Assembly (NCBI GenBank): GCA_937915835.1
Contig: CALGHA010000084.1
Location: 1 to 23,133 of the forward strand
Reading direction: 5' to 3'
From: an uncultured Fretibacterium sp.
GTDB lineage: Bacteria > Synergistota > Synergistia > Synergistales > Aminobacteriaceae
Length of the DNA stretch: 23,133 nucleotides
Shown here: piece by piece, positions 5,618-12,299 of the stretch
Position numbering within the stretch: position 1 is the stretch's first letter
How the letters are laid out: the number at the start of each line of letters is the position of its first letter
The notes under the pieces: generated by a model
Seen by the model: only the letters and a program-made list of their open reading frames with translations
What the model was told of the DNA's origin: nothing
Databases searched by the model: none
Translations under genes and position numbers: made by a program

Positions 5618-8425
5618 TCACAATATTTTTTTATTATGACAGTCAAGCTCGATAAATTCACGTGAACAAGCTGACGCAAAAATCTTCTCGCCGCATCCTA
5701 TAGCCGCAGGAATTCCGAACTCAGCACATCGAATAGCCATATGTGAAGCAGCTCCGCCGTATTTCGTGATTAATCCGGCAATATTCTTCGTGAAAATCCA
5801 GTCATAACCGGGATCCGCTTTCTCGATTAGGACAATTTTCCCCTCGATATTATCATTATTATTATCTTCACCGAGTTTCACGCTTTCTCCTGAAGTTTTC
5901 TTGTCCGTAATAAAATTCGGTCGAGCGTCGGTCATGTTCACAATGTCGAAATCTGAAGATGAGCTTATGACTTCCGGCATGATAACCTGAGAATAATCCG
6001 TGTAAATCCTTCTGCGTGCCGGCAAAGTATCACGTAAATATTCGGCCATATCGTTAATATTGTCGTAGAATTGCAGGCCTAAAATTTCCTCAATGCCGAA
6101 ATATGATATGCTGCTCCTGTCGAAGCCGAGTGTTTCAGCGATAACCGCGATAATCTCAATTGCTCGGCTCAGTGAACGAGTGAATATGAACTTGAAGTAT
6201 TCCCGTTGTTCAAGAGATTGTTTCATGAAGCTCAAAAATTCTTCAGGCTGAACGTCAAATCCAAAAAGTTTTAATGCTCGTGCTGTTCCGTCGATGTTCG
6301 TAAAAGTTTCATGGGTTTGTTTTTTCCCGTCTGAAGCAAGAATATTCCCTGTTGATAAATCTTGAGCGTCGTATCTCGGCATAGTTATATCGTAAGTCCC
6401 AGCTCTCAAATGTCCGTAAGTCTCGTTGAAATCTTCCGGCTTAATCTCGCCATTAATGAACTTGATGAAATCTTCCCTGAATGAAGTTGCGACCGTCTCA
6501 ATTCCTGCCATGAAGTTATTGTAATCTTCGGTGCTCCAGAAATTTTTATCACGTAACGAACCGCATAACGCCCTCGCGATAAAAGCAAGTCTCGCCTGGC
6601 GTGAAAACTGGGGAGTTCCTAACTTTTTCACAGCATAAAGCAATTCTCCGGCCAATTTTACGAGTTCATGAATTTCTGTGTTATCCGTAAGCTGACTTTC
6701 AACTTTGAGCCTGATTTTTTCGAGTTCATCAAGTGAGGCTAAATCGTCGCGTAAAATTTTCTCGTAATTCTTTATGGCTTCGTTCGTAATGTCGAATAAT
6801 GCCTGTTTAAGCGCGTTCGTCTCTTCGTCCGTAAAATTATTTGCTTTAAGTTCTGCTAGCTTGTCATCAATCGTGAAGTCGAAACAGTTTATTACTATCT
6901 CGAACTCGATTTTGTCATGAGCTGAGAAATCGCTTTTCAACTTCTCAATGTAGAAACTCTTTAACTTTTCGCTTAAACTGTCAGAAATTCTTGACGGGAT
7001 TAGAGCTTCAAACGCGTATTCAATGCAGATGAATGGTTTATTGCCAAGTCGATACATTAAATCCTTGTTGACTTCCCTGTAACCTAATGGGACTAAGCCG
7101 GCATTCCAAGCATGACTTGTGATAATTTCCTTGTAGAGCGAGTAATCTAATTTGTGAGGATTTTCGCCGATTATCTCTGCTGGGTTCCAGAAGGCCATAT
7201 CAGAGAGAATATTATTGCCTGAATTTTTCCTGAAAAGTTGATATTGCGAACGGATTTTATTCTTGTCGTCGAGCAATTTATTAGAAAGCCCGCTGACCCC
7301 ATAACGATAATTTGCGGCTAAAGGTCTGACCTGGAAAATTACGATTTCCCCGTTTGACTTTATCGCAAATTCAATGTCGAGTAATAAACGGCTTAAGACT
7401 GATTCAATTTCTTTTACGGCGAGATATAAATTTTTCCATTTGTCGGGAATTTCCTTCATATCCGCGTCATGAGCAATGTAGACTACACTGCTTCTTCCGC
7501 CGCTGGTTACCGTGTCGGTTGAGCCTGAAGCGTCGTAATTGATGACGTAATAGGGCTTGCTGGCTTGAATTTCTCGTGTGAAGATTACGCCGCTTAATGT
7601 GACATCTTGAGTTTGGGACTGAATTAAAATTTGTTCGTCGTCATCGTCATAATTTTCTTGAGAAGTGTCGGGATTGTCATAATGATATGATTTTCTTACT
7701 CTTTCGATCGCGTTAATAACTCCCTTATAACTTGAAGGGTCAACGTTTAAGACGCTTTCATAATGTCCTGCGTTCGAAGTCTCGAGACTGTCTTCGTGAG
7801 ACGAGGAACTTCGCACGACAATTCTTTGTCCCCCCCCCCCATTAGTATATTTAGCGGATATGTCAGTAAATATTTTTGCTGGGTCAGCTTTGAAATCTTT
7901 TATCTTGAGAATGTAAATCTCCTCAATTTTCGATAATGTCAATCTCTCTTTAAGCGCGGCGAGAACTTCGGCTTTTGTCGCGATAATTCCTTGATGACGT
8001 TCTGCATTGGCCTGATAATTATTCAACGTGTCCATAATCTGAGCTGGAGAAAGTTTTTCGTAATAATCGATTGACTGAACTTTTCCGCCAATTCCCTTGA
8101 GATATTCACGAGCAGCAACGATTGAAATTCCGTCGCCCCTGAAAAGTGTAATCTCAGCGTCACTGTAAATATGATGAAGTTTTTTCAGGTTTTCCGTAGG
8201 ATCCAGAGTATCTTGGGGCATAACCCAGTCCACACACTTTAGATTTTCCAGAACCCTCCTTCGTTCTGTTTCACTTGAGACTATGCTGCCTACCCAAGCA
8301 CGGGCGGCTTTGTCCGAGATTAGGCCTACAATGTGTAAGTCTGAGCCTTCATCAGCGAGCTTTAATGCGCGTAAATGACCGTAATGAAACAAGTCCATAA
8401 TTCCGAAACTGTATGAAATCTTCAT
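5618..8425 (-). CDS. Fusion of TagD-like cytidylyltransferase and PEP-synthase-like (glutamine) kinase, Cj1418-like; contains a G11 tract
   Basis: 935 residues in three parts. Residues 1-135 are a TagD/GlyCT-type cytidylyltransferase domain (FGIMDLFHYGHLRALKLA with HxGH at 14-17; LFRGDGIS at 94-101). Residues about 165-370 are a PEP/pyruvate-kinase-type ATP-binding domain (VVRSSSSHED..AGHYESV; DIEFAI; FQVRPLA). After a long helical middle, the C-terminal swivelling phosphohistidine domain carries GGAASHMAIRCAEFGIPA with catalytic His895. The kinase part is about 780 residues, the size of C. jejuni Cj1418, an ATP-dependent L-glutamine kinase that starts phosphoramidate synthesis. I infer the same reaction. 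What the fused N-terminal domain activates is unknown. Eleven consecutive G (minus strand) encode Gly196-199 between the two parts; a one-base change would truncate the protein to 222-225 residues. There is no ribosome site before the ATG. Confidence 0.87.
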   Translation of the reverse strand: MKISYSFGIMDLFHYGHLRALKLADEGSDLHIVGLISDKAARAWVGSIVSSETERRRVLENLKCVDWVMPQDTLDPTENLKKLHHIYSDAEITLFRGDGISIVAAREYLKGIGGKVQSIDYYEKLSPAQIMDTLNNYQANAERHQGIIATKAEVLAALKERLTLSKIEEIYILKIKDFKADPAKIFTDISAKYTNGGGGQRIVVRSSSSHEDSLETSNAGHYESVLNVDPSSYKGVINAIERVRKSYHYDNPDTSQENYDDDDEQILIQSQTQDVTLSGVIFTREIQASKPYYVINYDASGSTDTVTSGGRSSVVYIAHDADMKEIPDKWKNLYLAVKEIESVLSRLLLDIEFAIKSNGEIVIFQVRPLAANYRYGVSGLSNKLLDDKNKIRSQYQLFRKNSGNNILSDMAFWNPAEIIGENPHKLDYSLYKEIITSHAWNAGLVPLGYREVNKDLMYRLGNKPFICIEYAFEALIPSRISDSLSEKLKSFYIEKLKSDFSAHDKIEFEIVINCFDFTIDDKLAELKANNFTDEETNALKQALFDITNEAIKNYEKILRDDLASLDELEKIRLKVESQLTDNTEIHELVKLAGELLYAVKKLGTPQFSRQARLAFIARALCGSLRDKNFWSTEDYNNFMAGIETVATSFREDFIKFINGEIKPEDFNETYGHLRAGTYDITMPRYDAQDLSTGNILASDGKKQTHETFTNIDGTARALKLFGFDVQPEEFLSFMKQSLEQREYFKFIFTRSLSRAIEIIAVIAETLGFDRSSISYFGIEEILGLQFYDNINDMAEYLRDTLPARRRIYTDYSQVIMPEVISSSSDFDIVNMTDARPNFITDKKTSGESVKLGEDNNNDNIEGKIVLIEKADPGYDWIFTKNIAGLITKYGGAASHMAIRCAEFGIPAAIGCGEKIFASACSREFIELDCHNKKIL
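7830..7840 (-). repeat. G11 homopolymer (C11 on the plus strand), candidate phase-variation tract
   Basis: Eleven uninterrupted C on the plus strand, read as G11 in the coding strand of the kinase fusion, codons 196-199. No other mononucleotide G/C run in the window exceeds about six. With ten G the shifted frame stops at TAA (7749-7747) after 225 residues; with twelve G it stops at TGA (7760-7758) after 222 residues. Poly-G runs of this length in reading frames are the hallmark of slipped-strand phase variation, as in C. jejuni capsule genes. In the assembled state the gene is ON (in frame). Confidence 0.85.
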
Positions 8426-8434
8426 GATTGGCTA

Positions 8435-8440
8435 ATTATA
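8435..8440 (-). promoter_or_regulatory. -10 box immediately before the kinase-fusion start
   Basis: On the minus strand a perfect TATAAT (8440-8435) lies only 9 nt before the ATG at 8425. There is no purine-rich ribosome site in between. Transcription from it would begin within a few bases of the ATG, giving a leaderless or nearly leaderless mRNA. No convincing -35 is visible. Confidence 0.45.
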
Positions 8441-8526
8441 CATGTTGAGAAATGAAATTTGCGGCCGAAATATTTTCTTTAAGACGTCTTGTGATTTATG
8501 AGCAAGAAATTTTTCATGATTGGAAT

Positions 8527-8555
8527 TTGTGAAATCTGTGATAGATTTATATAAA
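8527..8555 (+). promoter_or_regulatory. glf promoter
   Basis: TTGTGA (8527-8532, 4/6 to the -35 consensus), a 17-bp spacer and TATAAA (8550-8555, 5/6). AGGAGAG at 8568-8574 lies 11 nt before the glf ATG. The 160-bp gap is shared with the divergent phosphoramidate-type operon. Confidence 0.6.
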
Positions 8556-8585
8556 ATTATTTTACTCAGGAGAGAATAACTTTTC

Positions 8586-9701
8586 ATGTATGATTATTTA
8601 ATCGTCGGAGCAGGCTTAACCGGAGCAATCTTCGCCTATGAAGCTAAGCAGCACGGCAAAAGAGTTCTTGTTATCGACAAACGCAGCCACATAGCCGGAA
8701 ATATTTACGATGAGAATATCAGCGGCATCCAAGTTCATAAATACGGCCCTCACATCTTTCACACTAATGACGAATGCGTCTGGGAATATATGAATAAATT
8801 CACGAAGTTCAACAGGTTCACGAACACACCGATTGCGAATTATCACGGCAAAATTTACTCACTGCCATTCAGTATGTACACGTTTAATCAAATCTGGGGA
8901 GTTGTTACGCCCGAAGAAGCCAGAGCAAAGATTGAGGAGCAGAGAAAGCAGGCGGGAATTACTCAGCCTCAAAATCTCGAAGAACAGGCAATAAGTCTCG
9001 TCGGCCGGGATATTTACGAGATATTAATCAAAGGTTACACCGAGAAACAATGGGGCAGACCGTGTAATGAACTTCCGGCTTTCATCATTAACAGATTGCC
9101 AGTGAGATTTACGTACGACAGCAATTATTTCAACGCTAAACATCAGGGAATTCCTGTTGACGGCTACACTAAGATTATCGAGAAAATGCTTGAGGGAATC
9201 GAAGTTATGACTGACACAAACTTTTTCACGAACCGCGCGGAGTTCCAGAACATAGCTGACACAATATTTTTCACGGGCCAAATTGATGAATATTTTGATT
9301 ATATTTTAGGGACACTCGAATATAGATCTTTACGATTTGAGACGGAAATTTTCATTGACACTAATAACTTTCAGGGCAGCGCGATAGTGAATTACACCGA
9401 CCGTGAAACGCCATTTACGCGCTGTGTTGAGCATAAACATTTTTATCCGGGCTTGAACGTTCCGGGTACTGTGATAACTCGTGAGTTCAGTTCGGAATGG
9501 AAAACAGGAGCAGAACCGTATTACCCCGTGAATAATTACAAGAATAATAAACTTGCTAATGATTATCGGGAAATGGCGAAGACGAAAGCACCGAACGTAA
9601 TTTTTGCGGGAAGATTAGGGGAATATTTCTATTGTGATATGGATATAGCAGTGATTAAAGCTACACAACACGCTTTTGACAATTTTGGTAATATTCTCTA
9701 A
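8586..9701 (+). CDS. glf: UDP-galactopyranose mutase
   Basis: 371 residues, the normal size for bacterial UGM. The FAD-binding Rossmann motif VGAGLTGAIFAYEA (7-20) and VIDKRSHIAGN at the second strand are followed by HKYGPHIFHTND, a conserved UGM flavin/substrate segment. The C terminus ends with the family motif GRLGEYFYCDMDIAV. The flavoenzyme converts UDP-galactopyranose to UDP-galactofuranose in the cytoplasm, the donor for Galf in surface polysaccharides. It is divergent from the phosphoramidate-type operon. Galf-type sugars are one of the acceptors of O-methyl phosphoramidate in C. jejuni capsules, so the pairing is suggestive. Its stop overlaps the stop of the converging Mrr-like gene (CTAA, 9698-9701). 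Confidence 0.95.
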   Translation: MYDYLIVGAGLTGAIFAYEAKQHGKRVLVIDKRSHIAGNIYDENISGIQVHKYGPHIFHTNDECVWEYMNKFTKFNRFTNTPIANYHGKIYSLPFSMYTFNQIWGVVTPEEARAKIEEQRKQAGITQPQNLEEQAISLVGRDIYEILIKGYTEKQWGRPCNELPAFIINRLPVRFTYDSNYFNAKHQGIPVDGYTKIIEKMLEGIEVMTDTNFFTNRAEFQNIADTIFFTGQIDEYFDYILGTLEYRSLRFETEIFIDTNNFQGSAIVNYTDRETPFTRCVEHKHFYPGLNVPGTVITREFSSEWKTGAEPYYPVNNYKNNKLANDYREMAKTKAPNVIFAGRLGEYFYCDMDIAVIKATQHAFDNFGNIL

Positions 9702-10219
9702 ATATCGTAATCATTGAAGGCGTTGGGATCAATTGAGCGGATTTCAACGACTTCTTTAACGTTGACGCAAAAATTATGAACTATCATTAAGCGCGCTAAG
9801 ATATTTCCGTCGATTAGGATAATTCGTTTTTCCTTTGCGTATTCTTGAGCGGGCTTCGAGAAATTTGCATTCGTAACAAGAAGTCCGCGCCCGGCTTTAC
9901 GTTCAACGGCATCACCAAAACTCTGCATGTTCCAGCTGGTAATTATGCTGCCCTTCTCAAGTTTTCGTGTCTGAATATAAATCGGCTTGTAACCTGGCCT
10001 GTCCTCGATGATAATTCCCTGAATTGCGGAAGAACTTGTACGTCGGCGTGCGTTCTTGTAGACTTCGTAGCCCATTCGTATCAATAAGTCCGTGATGAGC
10101 TGTTCAAATCCTGCGGGAGATAACTGGTTTACACGCGCAAGAATTTGACCGACGAGATTTTGATAATCTGAACTCTCGTCCTTGTTCATGCTTAAATTTA
10201 ATCCCGAACGCTCATTCAT
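9698..10219 (-). CDS. Mrr-like restriction-endonuclease-fold protein with altered catalytic residues
   Basis: 173 residues (ATG at 10219; an internal ATG at 10189 is also possible, and neither has a strong ribosome site). LSPAGFEQLITDLLIRMGYEV (33-53) is the opening helix of the Mrr_cat domain. IIIEDRPGYKPIYIQTRKL, RGLLVTNANFSKPAQEYA and IILIDGNILARLMI follow in the family order. In active Mrr domains the catalytic strand reads about GGIDGII and the next one QAK. Here these are SAIQGII (Asp replaced by Gln67) and QTR (Lys replaced by Arg85). Two of the three PD-(D/E)xK residues are therefore gone while the fold core is kept. This suggests a non-cleaving DNA-binding or sensing protein rather than decay, since the frame is intact. 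No methyltransferase lies nearby. Confidence 0.75.
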   Translation of the reverse strand: MNERSGLNLSMNKDESSDYQNLVGQILARVNQLSPAGFEQLITDLLIRMGYEVYKNARRRTSSSAIQGIIIEDRPGYKPIYIQTRKLEKGSIITSWNMQSFGDAVERKAGRGLLVTNANFSKPAQEYAKEKRIILIDGNILARLMIVHNFCVNVKEVVEIRSIDPNAFNDYDI

Positions 10220-10260
10220 GTAATTTTTTACGCCGCCTGAATTTTTACGATAATTATAAT

Positions 10261-10800
10261 TTATTTCACAGTGAATGCATAAATCTTATAGTGAACGGGT
10301 AATCCTGCCGATATTTCAATAACTTCATCAGCGACAGCCGCAATCTTACACGTCAACTTTGCAAGCGCCCGGATATATTCTTCGGTAAGAGTGTCGTAAA
10401 TTATCCCGTCCGAGAAAACATCATCGCTTACGAGAATAATATTCTCACACTTTGACTTAAGAACTAGAAAATCACTGTAAACTTTTTCGCAGACCTCCTC
10501 AAAATTTCTCACGCCGTCATCAATGAACATTTCATTTGCTGTCCACACTGTTAAACTTTCGATTAAGACGCTGGCTTTTTCGGGAAAATTTAACTCGGCC
10601 AAATCTGAATATTTCTCAAGCGTGATGAATTTCTTATTCTCTCTTCGCTGTCTGTGAAGCTGAATACGCCTCATCATTTCTTCATCGTAAATTTTTGACA
10701 CAGCAATATAAACCTTATTAGAACTTGTGAACTCTGACAGCCGATTTTCGGCATATAAACTTTTTCCGCTTCGTGATGCTCCTGAAACTAATATAATCAT
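10261..10800 (-). CDS. cobU: Adenosylcobinamide kinase / adenosylcobinamide-phosphate guanylyltransferase
   Basis: 179 residues, the typical CobU length. The P-loop GASRSGKS (7-14) lies in a LVSGASRSGKSLYAE start; the segment YIAVSKIYDEEMMRRIQLHRQRR contains the His (H49) corresponding to the guanylylated histidine of CobU; ESLTVWTANEMF matches the DCLTLWxxN region; and IAAVADEVIEISAGLPVHYK matches the family C terminus. It phosphorylates adenosylcobinamide and transfers GMP from GTP to it, in cobalamin nucleotide-loop assembly or cobinamide salvage. No other cobalamin genes are in the window. No ribosome site precedes the ATG, but a TATTAT box ends 7 nt before it, so the mRNA may be leaderless. 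It is divergent from the metal transporter with 43 bp between starts. Confidence 0.88.
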   Translation of the reverse strand: MIILVSGASRSGKSLYAENRLSEFTSSNKVYIAVSKIYDEEMMRRIQLHRQRRENKKFITLEKYSDLAELNFPEKASVLIESLTVWTANEMFIDDGVRNFEEVCEKVYSDFLVLKSKCENIILVSDDVFSDGIIYDTLTEEYIRALAKLTCKIAAVADEVIEISAGLPVHYKIYAFTVK

Positions 10801-10803
10801 GTC

Positions 10804-10813
10804 TGCTATAATA
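10804..10813. promoter_or_regulatory. Overlapping divergent -10 boxes of the metal transporter operon and cobU
   Basis: Plus strand: TGCTATAAT (10804-10812), a perfect extended -10 placed 31 nt before the metal-binding protein ATG. Minus strand: TATTAT (10813-10808), 7 nt before the cobU ATG. The two -10 boxes lie on the same bases, so RNA polymerase could start only one way at a time. No strong -35 is seen on either side. Confidence 0.55.
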
Positions 10814-10843
10814 GCTTAAAATTTTTCTTCAGGAATATTATTA

Positions 10844-11668
10844 ATGAAACTCAGGACAACAATTTTTCTCGTAATATTTTTATTGATAACGACATCAACG
10901 GCATATGCTCTCACAATAACTTGTTCATTATTCCCAGTTTACGACTTCACACGAGCGATTACGGGAAATCTAGCAAATGTGAAATTGCTGCTTAAACCTG
11001 GAATTGAGCCGCATGAATTTGAGCCGACTGCTTTGGACGTTAAGGCTCTGAATGACTCTGACGTGTTTATCTTCACGGGTAAAACTATGGAGGGCTGGGC
11101 TGAGAGAATTTCACGCTCACTAACTCACACCGAGATTATCGACGCTTCAGAAAATATTACTCTCGTTGATAATAACCCTCATATATGGCTTGACCTGGAA
11201 AAAGCTCAGAAAATGTTGATGAATATTGCTGAGAAATTATGCGTGATTTCGCCGGAGAACGCTGAAACTTTCACTGACAACGCAAAATCTTACTGCTCAA
11301 AATTGGCCGAACTCGACGAGAAATTTTACGCTCTCAATAAGAATAAATCTCTAGTATTCGCCGGAGAATTTTCAGCTCAATATTTCCTGAGACGTTACGG
11401 ATTTAATTACATCAGCGCTTATGAAGGGGAAAATGAGCCTTCCATAAAAAAACTTGCGCAAGTAATAAAATTCATTCAGCAAAATAGAACACGTTATATT
11501 TTCTCGGAGCCTTTGAACATTTCACAGGTTACTCGTTCAATTAGCGAGGAGACAGGCGCGGAAATTCTCACATTCGACACTTGCCATAACGTTAAAGACG
11601 AGAATATCACTTTTCTGGAAATCATGACGGGAAATTATGAAAATGTTGCAAGGGTACTCAATGACTAG
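10844..11668 (+). CDS. Metal ABC transporter substrate-binding protein (ZnuA/TroA/PsaA family)
   Basis: 274 residues with an N-terminal signal peptide (hydrophobic 6-22, cleavage near AYA-LT). There is no lipobox cysteine at the cleavage site, which suggests a periplasmic or otherwise exported protein. Cluster A-I metal-binding features: H57 in KPGIEPHEFEPT, H113 in NNPHIWLDL, E175 in AGEFSAQYFLRRYG and D245 in LTFDTCHNV. The His-His-Glu-Asp set matches manganese/iron binders such as PsaA rather than the three-His zinc set, and the His-rich loop typical of ZnuA is absent. It should deliver Mn, Fe or Zn to the permease encoded downstream. AGGAA lies about 9 nt before the ATG. Its stop codon overlaps the likely ATPase start. 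Confidence 0.92.
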   Translation: MKLRTTIFLVIFLLITTSTAYALTITCSLFPVYDFTRAITGNLANVKLLLKPGIEPHEFEPTALDVKALNDSDVFIFTGKTMEGWAERISRSLTHTEIIDASENITLVDNNPHIWLDLEKAQKMLMNIAEKLCVISPENAETFTDNAKSYCSKLAELDEKFYALNKNKSLVFAGEFSAQYFLRRYGFNYISAYEGENEPSIKKLAQVIKFIQQNRTRYIFSEPLNISQVTRSISEETGAEILTFDTCHNVKDENITFLEIMTGNYENVARVLND

Positions 11669-12299
11669 AAAATTTTGCTTGAAGAATGCCGTAATAAAAT
11701 ATTCTGACAAAATAGCAATTAACGATGTCTCACTCGATGCAAAATCCGGTGAAATGATATTTATAACTGGAGCTAACGGTTCAGGAAAAAGCACTCTCAC
11801 AAAAGGAATAGCCGGCCTCATAAATTTAAGCTCAGGAAGTCTTGAACGAACTCAAAGAATGTCATACGTCCCGCAATTCGAGGAAGCTGACAGAAATTTT
11901 CCGGCAAAAGTTAGGGAAATCGTCATAACCGGAAGAATGAGAAACGGGAAATTCTTCTATAATAATAATGATACTGAACAGGCCAATTCAGCAATGATGA
12001 AACTCGGAATTTATGAGCTTGCTGACAGGGAAATTAAGACGCTTTCAGGAGGACAATTGCGGCGGGTATTTCTTGCACGGGCTTTATGCGGAGAACCGGA
12101 ATTGCTTTTACTCGATGAACCTTGTGCAGGACTTGACGCTGAGAGCCACAAAATTTTGTTCGAGGCAATCAATAAAGTTTTGTCGAACGGCTGTACGGTC
12201 TTAATGGTAACTCATGATAATTCTGACTTGGACGGAATAAAAGCAAGCAGGGTAATTACTCTTTCAAACGGGAAGATTATTGATGAACGAAATTCTTGA
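11661..12299 (+). CDS. Metal ABC transporter ATP-binding protein
   Basis: About 212 residues from the ATG at 11661 (MTRKF), which has AAGGG 6-7 nt upstream and overlaps the end of the binding-protein gene; an in-frame ATG at 11637 would add 8 residues. The sequence has Walker A GANGSGKST, a Q-loop near VPQFEE, ABC signature LSGGQLRRV, Walker B LLLLDEPCAGLD and H-loop MVTHD, all intact. It hydrolyses ATP on the cytoplasmic face to drive uptake of the metal bound by the upstream protein, together with the permease whose gene overlaps its 3' end by 17 nt. It is on the short side for the family but complete. Confidence 0.94.
   Translation: MTRKFCLKNAVIKYSDKIAINDVSLDAKSGEMIFITGANGSGKSTLTKGIAGLINLSSGSLERTQRMSYVPQFEEADRNFPAKVREIVITGRMRNGKFFYNNNDTEQANSAMMKLGIYELADREIKTLSGGQLRRVFLARALCGEPELLLLDEPCAGLDAESHKILFEAINKVLSNGCTVLMVTHDNSDLDGIKASRVITLSNGKIIDERNS

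Noticed and set aside
5587..5679. Upstream extension of the amidotransferase frame
   Set aside because: It overlaps the kinase gene, has no ribosome site and adds residues not expected for the family; the ATG at 5586 has a strong GAAGGAG site.
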